From positions 992,001 to 1,056,000 of the forward strand of contig CP171222.1 in the NCBI GenBank assembly GCA_050908895.1: 64,000 bases of DNA, in the 5' to 3' direction. The notes beneath the pieces were generated by a model that was given only the letters and a program-made list of their open reading frames with translations, did no database searches and was not told where the DNA came from. The stretch comes from S5-A14a sp050908895. GTDB lineage: Bacteria; Bacillota; Clostridia; Peptostreptococcales; Anaerovoracaceae. The first letter of the stretch is position 1. Each line of letters begins with the position of its first letter. Position numbers and translations under genes: made by a program. This document shows positions 18,248 to 25,910 of this stretch, piece by piece.

Positions 18248-18551
18248 AAAATTTAGGAGGAAGATAAAATGGCAAATTTACAAGCATTAGGAATGATAGA
18301 AACAAAGGGTCTGGTTGGTTCAGTTGAAGCAGCAGATGCAATGGTAAAAGCAGCAAATGTATCTTTAATCGGAAAGGTACACGTAGGAGGAGGCCTTGTA
18401 ACAGTAATGGTTAGAGGTGATGTAGGGGCAGTAAAAGCGGCAGTAGATGCAGGAGCAGCAGCTGCGGAAAGAGTTGGAGAACTAGTTTCAATTCACGTAA
18501 TTCCAAGACCACATTCAGATGTTGAAATGATTCTACCAACAGTTGAATAAT
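18248..18551 (+). repeat. 304-bp direct repeat, copy 1 (eutM with its ribosome-binding site)
   Basis: By base-by-base reading it is identical to 19173-19476. The repeat begins at AAAATTTAGGAGG, covers the whole gene and ends one base after the stop codon; flanks differ on both sides. Confidence 0.95.
18269..18550 (+). CDS. eutM: EutM-type BMC-H shell protein, copy 1
   Basis: 93 residues, one BMC domain; hexamers form the main facets of the shell. ALGMIETKGLVGSVEAADAMVKAANV and the pore region KVHVGGGLVTVMVRGD are typical. The protein and its DNA are identical to the copy at 19194, on the far side of the BMC/Rho-N-like gene. It has a strong TAGGAGGAAG site, as expected for an abundant structural protein. 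Confidence 0.96.
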   Translation: MANLQALGMIETKGLVGSVEAADAMVKAANVSLIGKVHVGGGLVTVMVRGDVGAVKAAVDAGAAAAERVGELVSIHVIPRPHSDVEMILPTVE

Positions 18552-18620
18552 ATTTAATAGTTTTGCAGCCGGATGAAGGCAATACAGGTGCCTTTAGATA
18601 GAATTTAAGGAGAAGCAAAA

Positions 18621-19163
18621 ATGTACGCACTAGGTATGATTGAAGTATATGGACGTGTTGGTGCTATTGAAGGCCTTGACAATGCTCTCAAGGGTGCAAA
18701 CGTTTCTCTTGTAAACATGATTAAAGTTGGCGGAGGACTGACAGCTGTATTTGTAGAAGGGGATGTAGGCGCAGTAAAGGCAGCTATAGATGCAGCGTCA
18801 GCAGCTGCTGAAAGAGTAGGTAATCTAGTGTCACAGCATGTAATACCAAGGCCTGACGAAGCAGTAAGAGCGATGTTGGCGCGTGATCTGAACTTGAAAT
18901 TGGATGCCAAGAAAGAAATTAAGCAAAATCTCAGTGTGGAAAACACAAAAGAAGATACATTGTCAGAAATAGAAAATAATAAGATCAAGGATGAAAAAGA
19001 ATCTTTAGCAAGCGATTCATCTTTAGATTTTAAGAAAATGACAGTTGGAGAGTTGAGAAATATGGCAAGAACATATGGCGATTTTCCAATAGCAAGAAAT
19101 GAAATCAAGTTTGCAAAGAAAAAAGAGCTTATTGAAGCAATAGAAAAATTGAGAGATAAATAG
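18621..19163 (+). CDS. BMC shell protein with Rho-N/SAP-like C-terminal domain (EutK-like)
   Basis: 180 residues. Residues 1-~90 are a BMC-H domain similar to its EutM neighbours. A charged linker (~91-135, rich in Lys, Glu and Asn) leads to a compact domain at 136-177: FKKMTVGELRNMAR...KFAKKKELIEAIEKL. That pattern resembles the Rho-N/SAP helical nucleic-acid-binding modules. Enterobacterial EutK likewise has a BMC domain plus a tail thought to bind nucleic acid, but with a different fold, so this is an analogue and probably takes the EutK place. It lies between the two eutM copies. Confidence 0.88.
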   Translation: MYALGMIEVYGRVGAIEGLDNALKGANVSLVNMIKVGGGLTAVFVEGDVGAVKAAIDAASAAAERVGNLVSQHVIPRPDEAVRAMLARDLNLKLDAKKEIKQNLSVENTKEDTLSEIENNKIKDEKESLASDSSLDFKKMTVGELRNMARTYGDFPIARNEIKFAKKKELIEAIEKLRDK

Positions 19164-19172
19164 TCAAGTCTA

Positions 19173-19476
19173 AAAATTTAGGAGGAAGATAAAATGGCAA
19201 ATTTACAAGCATTAGGAATGATAGAAACAAAGGGTCTGGTTGGTTCAGTTGAAGCAGCAGATGCAATGGTAAAAGCAGCAAATGTATCTTTAATCGGAAA
19301 GGTACACGTAGGAGGAGGCCTTGTAACAGTAATGGTTAGAGGTGATGTAGGGGCAGTAAAAGCGGCAGTAGATGCAGGAGCAGCAGCTGCGGAAAGAGTT
19401 GGAGAACTAGTTTCAATTCACGTAATTCCAAGACCACATTCAGATGTTGAAATGATTCTACCAACAGTTGAATAAT
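19173..19476 (+). repeat. 304-bp direct repeat, copy 2
   Basis: Identical to 18248-18551. The two copies are separated by 621 bp holding the EutK-like gene. Confidence 0.95.
19194..19475 (+). CDS. eutM: EutM-type BMC-H shell protein, copy 2
   Basis: 93 residues with the same protein and DNA sequence as the copy at 18269, including 21 bases of leader. Identity at silent positions means a very recent duplication or continuing gene conversion. Two copies should raise the dose of the main facet protein relative to the specialised shell subunits. Confidence 0.96.
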   Translation: MANLQALGMIETKGLVGSVEAADAMVKAANVSLIGKVHVGGGLVTVMVRGDVGAVKAAVDAGAAAAERVGELVSIHVIPRPHSDVEMILPTVE

Positions 19477-19504
19477 CTAATTTAGAGTAAAGGAGGTGCT
19501 GTAG

Positions 19505-20302
19505 TTGAAAGTTATAACAGAAGCCCTAGTTAGAGCGGAACTTAAAGCTACAAAGCCGGAAGTATATTATATACAAGAAGGCAAGCTCCTATCTCCTGCA
19601 GCAAGGGAATATTTGCAGAGTTTGCAGGTTGAAATTGATTTTGAAAAAAACAGGGAAGCAAGAGAATCAAAAAAGAACGCTCAAGATCTAAAATCAGAAT
19701 TAAACTTACCTAAACAGGCTAATGATAACAGGTGTAGTGCTCCTAAATATATTGATTACGAAACAGGGGCCGGATATGTATCCAAGCCGGAACATATGAC
19801 TCAGTTATTTTCTAATAAACTCGTTGATAAGTGTCATCCAAGAATTAAATATAGAGGGAAAATTGATAGCCTTCAAGCAATGATTGTAAATGCACAATGT
19901 GTTATCAAAGCCAGCAATGGATCTCAGCAAATGATCGATGACCTTGGCAATGTCTTGGATGTTGTAAGAAATCTGGTTAGATGCGAAGTGTTGGATGAAC
20001 CTGTGACTAATGAATACATAATAGGTTTTAATCACGCTGAACTTAGAGAACGTTCTCACTATCCTATGAAATATTTTAAGGTGAAACAGATGGTTTTGCC
20101 GGACTATACTATGGGAATTGAGCATGCTCAACTGAATTTAATCAGAACCGGAATTAGAGAATGTGAAGTCTTAGCTGTAGATGCATTTAGACGTAATAGA
20201 GCATTAGACAGAAGCGATGTTATAGAAGAGTTAAACAGACTTTCAAGTGCTCTACATATAATGATGTGCAAGAACCTAGCAGGGGATTATAGCAAAAAGT
20301 AA
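19505..20302 (+). CDS. eutT: EutT cobalamin adenosyltransferase
   Basis: 265 residues, the usual size. Makes adenosylcobalamin, the EutBC cofactor, from ATP and reduced cobalamin. The signatures KPEHMTQLFSNKLVDKCHPRI and FRGKIDSLQA-like RGKIDSLQAMIVNAQ are intact. The Cys-rich metal-binding CCxxC found in Salmonella EutT before the KPEHMT motif is missing (only one Cys, in NRCSAP), as in Listeria-type EutT. Residues 1-45 (ITEALVRAELK...LSPAAREYL) share a pattern with the product at 26492. TTG start behind AAAGGAGGTG. Confidence 0.93.
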   Translation: MKVITEALVRAELKATKPEVYYIQEGKLLSPAAREYLQSLQVEIDFEKNREARESKKNAQDLKSELNLPKQANDNRCSAPKYIDYETGAGYVSKPEHMTQLFSNKLVDKCHPRIKYRGKIDSLQAMIVNAQCVIKASNGSQQMIDDLGNVLDVVRNLVRCEVLDEPVTNEYIIGFNHAELRERSHYPMKYFKVKQMVLPDYTMGIEHAQLNLIRTGIRECEVLAVDAFRRNRALDRSDVIEELNRLSSALHIMMCKNLAGDYSKK

Positions 20303-20323
20303 AAGGTAGAGGAGGGAAACCGG

Positions 20324-21028
20324 TTGGAACGAGATAAATTAATAGAAGAAATTTTAAAAGGCGTTCTTGAAAAGCTGGGTGCGATGGACAAAGGCACTCC
20401 TTTATCTACATGCATGAAAAATGAGGATGTTAGCAATAAACCTATTCTGTTAATAACCTCGGATAAAGAAAAACTTATTGTTGATGAGTTTTTAGATAAT
20501 GATTTTTTAGAATCAAACTGCCATCTAACCATCGGTAATGATAATTTTAATTTTACAGGTATTTGTCAAGGTGTGATTTTAGAATTAAATAATTTAGAAT
20601 TGTCTAAGCTTTCATCTGGGTTTTGTGATTCAGAAAAGCTAAAGTTGATAGAAGATTTAATTCAATCTGGTAAAGAGATTTACCTAGTTAAAGAAGGAAT
20701 TGAATTTCTCAAATACGAGGGCATTTCTCCAACAAATTTTTTAAGGATGTACAAGCAGAAACTAAATGTTCTAAGGAGTTGGAAGATTAAGATTTTATCA
20801 AAGACAGATATCAAAAAGGAGTTAAAAAAAAAATATCAAGGCGGTCTAATTTTTAGCAGTCTTGGGCAAGATGGAAAGATGCTAACCGGGAAATTCATAA
20901 CACAAAGAGATCTTGAAGGTGCTTATTTGCAAGGTCGACGGCAAATATTGATTTCAAAACAAAGTAAGATGACTGATGTAGCAAGTGAGTACGCTGAGAG
21001 AATGAACATTATAATAAAAAAACTGTAG
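20324..21028 (+). CDS. Conserved eut-locus protein of unknown function
   Basis: 234 residues. It matches in position, size and general character the uncharacterised ethanolamine-utilisation protein often found in Firmicute eut loci (TIGR02536-like, from memory). The N-terminus MERDKLIEEILKGVLEKLG is an amphipathic helix followed by a flexible stretch, so it may be carried inside the shell. No catalytic motif is recognised; the C-terminal half (~150-225) is basic, with alternating strands and helices ending TGKFITQRDLEGAYLQGRRQI. TTG start behind GGAGGG, between eutT and eutN. Confidence 0.8.
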   Translation: MERDKLIEEILKGVLEKLGAMDKGTPLSTCMKNEDVSNKPILLITSDKEKLIVDEFLDNDFLESNCHLTIGNDNFNFTGICQGVILELNNLELSKLSSGFCDSEKLKLIEDLIQSGKEIYLVKEGIEFLKYEGISPTNFLRMYKQKLNVLRSWKIKILSKTDIKKELKKKYQGGLIFSSLGQDGKMLTGKFITQRDLEGAYLQGRRQILISKQSKMTDVASEYAERMNIIIKKL

Positions 21029-21041
21029 GAGGAGTCGGGGA

Positions 21042-21302
21042 ATGAAAATCGGAACAGTAGTTGAATCAATATGGGCTACTCAAAAATCCGACGCCTTATC
21101 ACCATATAAATTGTTACAGGTGGAAATCGACGAAGGCGATGGCAACAAAATAGTTATTGCAGCAGATAGTCTTGACGCAGGTGTAGGAGAAAGGGTGATT
21201 TTGGTCGGCGGAAGTGGCGCAAGAAATATAGATTCAAGTGACGATATTCCCCTTGATCTTACAGTGATCGCAATAGTTGACGATAAAAAAGTAAACAACT
21301 AA
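21042..21302 (+). CDS. eutN: EutN/CcmL pentameric vertex protein, copy 1
   Basis: 86 residues. The family caps the twelve vertices of the shell as pentamers. GTVVESIWATQKSDALSPYKLLQV and GVGERVILVGGSGAR match it. GGAGG lies 8 bases upstream. A second, divergent EutN is at 24298. Confidence 0.94.
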   Translation: MKIGTVVESIWATQKSDALSPYKLLQVEIDEGDGNKIVIAADSLDAGVGERVILVGGSGARNIDSSDDIPLDLTVIAIVDDKKVNN

Positions 21303-21332
21303 ATTTTAAGTGAAACATGAAAGGAAGAACAC

Positions 21333-22580
21333 ATGTTTAAGGAACTGATTGATAATATTACAAATACCGCAGTGTTTACGGATAGTTTCTCCGAATGGAT
21401 TAGCAATATTTCAGTTAACTCTGTTATTATCATGATTATGATGATTTTTATGATTGTTGGAGCAATTGATAAAATGAGAGGAAATAAGCTAGGATACGGG
21501 GAACAATTTGATGAAGGGTTCAATGCAATGGGACCTTTAGCACTTGCTATGGCAGGAGTTGTTGCAGCAGCACCTGTGCTTGCAATTATTTTAAAACCAA
21601 TTATTGCACCAATTTACCAATTGGTGGGAGCAGATACATCAATGTTTGCTACGACTCTTCTTGCATGTGATATGGGTGGATATCCATTAGCTATGCAACT
21701 TGCGGCAGATGAAAATATTGGTAACTTTGCAGGACTGATACTAGGAACTATGATGGGACCAACAATTGTATTTACAATTCCGGTAGCTCTAAGCATTATA
21801 AAGAAAGAGGACAGAAGCTATCTCGGAGCGGGTATTTTAGCAGGTCTTATTACAATTCCAATTGGGTGTATTGCCGGTGGACTTGTGATGAACTTAACAC
21901 CATATAAGATTAATATTGGAACCATTCTTGTTAATTTAATTCCTGTTATTGTAATTGCGGCTTTAATTGTTGCGGGACTATGGTTTATGCCTCAGAAAAT
22001 GATTAACGGATTTAATAAGTTCGGTACAGGTGTAACAGTTGTAATTACATTCTTTACTGCAGTTGCAGCTTTTCAATATACAACAGGAATCAAATTCCCG
22101 CTGATGAACATTATGGTCGAAAAAGATGCAGAAGGTGCTATTCCTTTGGAAACAGGTCTGCTGGTTTGCGGTCAGATTGCAGTAGTCTTGATAGGAGCTT
22201 TCCCTATGGTTAAGTGGATTACAAAAACTTTTGGGAAACAGCTTGAGCACATTGGTGGTAAATTAGGCATGAATGAAGCAGGGTCAGCTGGTCTAATCGC
22301 CAACTTAGCAAATAACATTGCCATGTTCAACATCATGGGAGAAATGAATCCTAAGGGGAAATTATTAAATGTTGCATTTGCAGTTTCTGCAGCTTTTGTA
22401 TTTGGTGATCACCTAGGCTTTACAGCCGGTGTAAACAGCGAAATGATTTTTCCGGTTGTAGTTGGCAAATTGGTTGCAGGTATTACTGCTCTTATCTTAG
22501 CTAATATTTTAGCTCCAACCTTATTAGCTAAAGTTGAAGCTAGTAAAGAAGAAGTTAAGAAAGAAGAAATCGAAGCATAG
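21333..22580 (+). CDS. eutH: EutH ethanolamine transporter
   Basis: 415 residues, about ten hydrophobic helices in the cell membrane. It imports protonated ethanolamine, mainly when outside concentrations are low. The conserved AIDKMRGNKLGYGEQFDEGFNAMGPLALAM region (in part) and NLANNIAMFN are clear. A short charged tail (KVEASKEEVKKEEIEA) closes the protein. A long inverted repeat follows in the gap before eutQ. Confidence 0.95.
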   Translation: MFKELIDNITNTAVFTDSFSEWISNISVNSVIIMIMMIFMIVGAIDKMRGNKLGYGEQFDEGFNAMGPLALAMAGVVAAAPVLAIILKPIIAPIYQLVGADTSMFATTLLACDMGGYPLAMQLAADENIGNFAGLILGTMMGPTIVFTIPVALSIIKKEDRSYLGAGILAGLITIPIGCIAGGLVMNLTPYKINIGTILVNLIPVIVIAALIVAGLWFMPQKMINGFNKFGTGVTVVITFFTAVAAFQYTTGIKFPLMNIMVEKDAEGAIPLETGLLVCGQIAVVLIGAFPMVKWITKTFGKQLEHIGGKLGMNEAGSAGLIANLANNIAMFNIMGEMNPKGKLLNVAFAVSAAFVFGDHLGFTAGVNSEMIFPVVVGKLVAGITALILANILAPTLLAKVEASKEEVKKEEIEA

Positions 22581-22592
22581 TAGATATTATTA

Positions 22593-22626
22593 GTTGCCGA
22601 ACATAAGTATACTTATATTCGGCAAC
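22593..22626 (+). repeat. Long inverted repeat between eutH and eutQ
   Basis: GTTGCCGAA (22593-22601) pairs with TTCGGCAAC (22618-22626); after a C/A mismatch, ATAAGTA pairs with TACTTAT, so nearly the whole 34 bases can fold. No T-run follows, so it is not a classical terminator. GGCAACAGAA occurs again just downstream. A role in mRNA processing or segmental stability is possible. Confidence 0.7.
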
Positions 22627-22676
22627 AGAATGGCAACAGAATATAGATTCTTACAATTTAAACGGAGAAAATGATT

Positions 22677-23117
22677 ATGGAAATAAGTGAAAAAGTTTTA
22701 CGAGAGGTAATTGCCCAGGTAGTTGAAGAAACCTTAAGCAAAAAACGTGAAGAAAATTTTACTAAAGAAGTCGATAAAAGCGGTATACTTAAAGTGAAAA
22801 CATCTACAGTTAAATGTGAGCCATTTGCAGGGGAAAAAGGTGTTTTACTAAAGGATATTGTTACTTTAGAAGAAGCTCCAAGAATGGGAGCTGGTATTAT
22901 GGAACTTGATCATACAAGTTTTGAATGGACATTAACATATGATGAGTATGATTACGTAATTGATGGAGAACTAGAAATCGAGATTGACGGCAGGGTTGTC
23001 AAAGGTTCAGCTGGAGATATTATATATATTCCAAAGGGAAGTCACATTCATTTCCAAACACCATCAACCGCTAGATATGCATACTTTGTATACCCCGCAG
23101 ATTGGCAGAATCAATAG
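22677..23117 (+). CDS. eutQ: EutQ cupin domain protein (lacks the N-terminal domain)
   Basis: 146 residues against about 230 in enterobacteria. The cupin core is complete (EWTLTYDEYDYVIDGELEIEIDGR...GDIIYIPKGSHIHF). EutQ is reported to act as an acetate kinase-like enzyme tied to compartment assembly. The usual first domain is replaced by an amphipathic helix (EISEKVLREVIAQVVEETL) that could target the shell; a protein resembling the missing domain is encoded at 26492. ATG 22677 is chosen, 9 bases after GGAG; ATG 22671 is only 3 bases from it. Confidence 0.9.
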   Translation: MEISEKVLREVIAQVVEETLSKKREENFTKEVDKSGILKVKTSTVKCEPFAGEKGVLLKDIVTLEEAPRMGAGIMELDHTSFEWTLTYDEYDYVIDGELEIEIDGRVVKGSAGDIIYIPKGSHIHFQTPSTARYAYFVYPADWQNQ

Positions 23118-23148
23118 TAAGTTAGTAAATAAATAGGAAAAAATAGAT

Positions 23149-23979
23149 ATGATTTTTATGGAGTGTAACTCTTTTGTTCAAGAATTCGAAAAAGTAATAA
23201 AAAAACCTAAAAAAACAAAATCTAAAGTTTATTATACCGGTGTGGACTTAGGAACGGCTTGTGTTGTAATTGCTGTTTTAGATGAAAATAAAAATCCCGT
23301 GGCAGGAGCTTATAGATTTGCGGATGTTGTTAAAGACGGAATGGTTGTTGATTATATAGGAGCTGTAAGACTTGTTCGAGAGATGAAAGAGGAAATTGAA
23401 GAGAAATTAGGAGTGGAACTTGTATATTCGGCGGCAGCAATTCCACCGGGTACAGATGCTCTTGATGGTGGCGCTGTTAAGAATGTTGTACAGGCAGCAG
23501 GATTTGAAGTGACCGCATTACTTGATGAGTCGACAGCCGCTAATAATCTCCTGAAAATCAAAGACGGAGCAGTTGTAGACATTGGCGGTGGAACTACCGG
23601 AATATCAATTTTTAAAGATGGTAAGGTAGAACTTATCGATGATGAACCGACTGGAGGTACACATTTGTCTTTAGTTATATCGGGGTCATATAAGATGAAC
23701 TTTGAAGAGGCTGATAAATATAAGATGAATGTGAAAAATCACAGAGAAATATTCCCCATTGTAAAACCTGTAATTGAAAAAATTGCAACTATAATAGAAA
23801 AGATAATAGAGGGGCATGAAGTAAAGGAGATTTATCTTGTTGGGGGAAGTTCATGTTTGACAGGAATTGAAAATTTGATTCAGTCAATTTTGGGAATTCC
23901 AACATATAAGCCGGAAAATCCCATGTTTATTACTCCTATTGGGATTGCTCTTGGTTGTACAACAGAAATAATGGACTAG
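23149..23979 (+). CDS. eutJ: EutJ chaperone-like protein
   Basis: 276 residues. Actin/Hsp70-like ATPase fold with GVDLGTACVVIAVLDE and VVDIGGGTTGISIFKDG as the two phosphate motifs and YLVGGSSCLTG near the end. EutJ is taken to be a chaperone in compartment or lyase assembly, distinct from the EutA reactivase. The start could also be ATG 23158. Confidence 0.9.
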   Translation: MIFMECNSFVQEFEKVIKKPKKTKSKVYYTGVDLGTACVVIAVLDENKNPVAGAYRFADVVKDGMVVDYIGAVRLVREMKEEIEEKLGVELVYSAAAIPPGTDALDGGAVKNVVQAAGFEVTALLDESTAANNLLKIKDGAVVDIGGGTTGISIFKDGKVELIDDEPTGGTHLSLVISGSYKMNFEEADKYKMNVKNHREIFPIVKPVIEKIATIIEKIIEGHEVKEIYLVGGSSCLTGIENLIQSILGIPTYKPENPMFITPIGIALGCTTEIMD

Positions 23980-23990
23980 GGTGACATTTT

Positions 23991-24311
23991 ATGGACTTGA
24001 AAATTATAAAATCGCCATCTAAGGGCACAAAAGATTTAATAAAACGAAGAATGGGTCTCTTTAATAAGGAAGATACTGACTTTGTAGATAAGGCTGATAC
24101 CATAGGCCTTGTACAGGGGAAAATGATAGATATGGTATGTGCCTCAGACATAGCAGAAAAAGCTTCTGGTGTTGAAGTTTACGACGTGAAGGGGCTCTGT
24201 CCACAACACATGACACTACTTGCAATTTTTGGTGATACATCATCTGTAAAGGCTGCTATGAGTGAAATAGAAGATAAATTGAAAGAAGGAATGTACAGTG
24301 ATTACAGGTAA
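23991..24311 (+). CDS. Divergent permuted BMC-domain shell protein
   Basis: 106 residues. The region 36-100 (DTIGLVQGKMIDMVCASDIAEKASGVEVYDVKGLCP then LLAIFGDTSSVKAAMSEIE, in two parts) aligns by eye with the second part of EutS/PduU, and the protein ends where permuted BMC proteins end. The N-terminal stretch is short and basic (IIKSPSKGTKDLIKRRMG) in place of the EutS barrel strand. I read it as a specialised or degenerate shell tile. It overlaps the second eutN by 14 bp, which suggests coupled translation. Confidence 0.75.
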   Translation: MDLKIIKSPSKGTKDLIKRRMGLFNKEDTDFVDKADTIGLVQGKMIDMVCASDIAEKASGVEVYDVKGLCPQHMTLLAIFGDTSSVKAAMSEIEDKLKEGMYSDYR

Positions 24312-24564
24312 ACTTATTGATAATATTTGGGCTACAAGAAAAGCAGAATCTCTTAAAGGTTATAAACTTATGCTTGCTGAACTAATTGGAGGAAAGGATG
24401 CCGGCAAACAAATGGTTGTCATTGACACAATCAGTGCTGGAATCGGAGATAATGTAATTATTACTACAGGATCTTCAGCAAGGAAGATGCTGGAAAATGA
24501 TAATATACCGGTGGATGCAGTAGTAGTTGGAATAATCGATGAAGATTGTGATGTAATATATTAA
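24298..24564 (+). CDS. eutN: EutN/CcmL vertex protein, copy 2
   Basis: 88 residues, GTG start overlapping the previous gene by 14 bp; GAAGGA in that gene serves as the site. GKLIDNIWATRKAESLKGYKLML and GIGDNVIITTGSSARK are the family motifs. It differs clearly from copy 1, so mixed or alternative vertices are possible. Confidence 0.92.
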   Translation: MITGKLIDNIWATRKAESLKGYKLMLAELIGGKDAGKQMVVIDTISAGIGDNVIITTGSSARKMLENDNIPVDAVVVGIIDEDCDVIY

Positions 24565-24580
24565 ATTTATGGGGTATGAA

Positions 24581-25909
24581 ATGGAATTAGTGGAAAAAGT
24601 AAAAAAAGCCGGCATAATCGGTGCTGGAGGAGCAGGCTTTCCAACTCATGCTAAACTTGCTGCACAGGCCGAGTACATACTTCTAAATGGTGCAGAGTGT
24701 GAGCCTCTTTTGAGAGTTGATCAGCAACTTATGGAGTTTTATGGTAAAGAAATAGTCGGAGGATTATATCTTGCATCTAAATCCGTAGGAGCTAAAGAGG
24801 CTATTATCGGAATAAAAGTAAAACACAGAAAAGTAATAGAAATACTTAGAGAGAACATAAGAGAACTTGATTTGCAGGGACATGTTTCTGTAAAACCAAT
24901 TGCCGATGTATATCCTGCCGGTGATGAGCAAGTTTTGGTATACGAGTTAACAGGAAGAGTCGTACCTGAAACAGGAATTCCTATTATGGTGGGATGTGTC
25001 GTAATAAATAGTGAAACTGCACTGAATATTTTCCATGGAGCCCAGGATGAGGCTGTAACGATGAAGTATGTGACAGTTGCAGGAGATGTTCCAAAGCCGA
25101 TTACAGTGAAAGTGCCTGTGGGAACACCACTTAAACAACTTTTAGAATATGCTCAGATAAAAGACTTTGACAAGTACGCTGTTATAGATGGCGGACCTAT
25201 GATGGGTCCCCTACTGGATAATCTTGACGGATATGTCACAAGAAAAACAAAAGGACTTATAGTTTTAGAGGCTACTCATCCTTTGATACAGAAGAAGAAA
25301 GTAACCATGAAAAGCACGCAAATGCTCAACAAAACAGCTTGTGAGCAGTGCAGATTATGTACAGATATGTGTCCTAGGTACCTTCTAGGTCACAGCACTC
25401 AACCTCATAAAATGGTCAGAGCAATGGGGTATGACTTGATTCCGGATAAAGAAAAAACTATCGCATTGACATGTTGTAGTTGTAATTTGTGCGAGTATTT
25501 TTCCTGTCCTGCAGGTATAAAGCCGAAGATGGCAAACACATATTATTCAAATTTACTTAGGCAAAAAGGAATCAAACATGAAGTAAAAGATAAATATGAG
25601 GTTAGATCAAATAGAGAATATAGACTTATACCTAGTAAAAGGCTTATGGCTAGAATAGGAATTTTAAAATTTGAAAAGCCGGCACCTTTGATAGATGGGA
25701 TAGCTATAGCTCCTGAAATTGTAGGTATCTCAATAAAAGACTTTGTTGGCGCACCGGCAACACCCTGTGTTAAGGTAGGCGACGCGGTTAAAGAGGGCCA
25801 GCTAATCGCAGAAACCGATGAAAACATGCTTGGAACTAAGGTCCACTCTAGTATAAATGGTGTGGTAGAAGAAGTTCAAGATGATAAAATAATTATTAGG
25901 AGGTCATAA
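24581..25909 (+). CDS. pduS: PduS/RnfC-like flavin and iron-sulfur oxidoreductase
   Basis: About 442 residues. The start GIIGAGGAGFPTHAKL matches PduS/RnfC. A barrel/flavin region is followed by two 4Fe-4S clusters (CEQCRLCTDMCP near 265 and CCSCNLCEYFSCPAG near 310) and a C-terminal RnfC-like lipoyl/barrel segment (GDAVKEGQLIAETDENMLG). PduS reduces cobalamin for the adenosyltransferase or moves electrons across the shell. ATG 24581 has GGGG 6 bases upstream; ATG 24569 has none. Its partner PduT is the next gene, one base away. Confidence 0.92.
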   Translation: MELVEKVKKAGIIGAGGAGFPTHAKLAAQAEYILLNGAECEPLLRVDQQLMEFYGKEIVGGLYLASKSVGAKEAIIGIKVKHRKVIEILRENIRELDLQGHVSVKPIADVYPAGDEQVLVYELTGRVVPETGIPIMVGCVVINSETALNIFHGAQDEAVTMKYVTVAGDVPKPITVKVPVGTPLKQLLEYAQIKDFDKYAVIDGGPMMGPLLDNLDGYVTRKTKGLIVLEATHPLIQKKKVTMKSTQMLNKTACEQCRLCTDMCPRYLLGHSTQPHKMVRAMGYDLIPDKEKTIALTCCSCNLCEYFSCPAGIKPKMANTYYSNLLRQKGIKHEVKDKYEVRSNREYRLIPSKRLMARIGILKFEKPAPLIDGIAIAPEIVGISIKDFVGAPATPCVKVGDAVKEGQLIAETDENMLGTKVHSSINGVVEEVQDDKIIIRRS

Positions 25910-25910
25910 G

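Noticed and set aside
18551..18620. Possible cobalamin riboswitch fragment (AAGGCA...TGCCTT stem with GGTGCC)
   Set aside because: Only a 6-bp stem is present, and the conserved B12-box blocks are absent.
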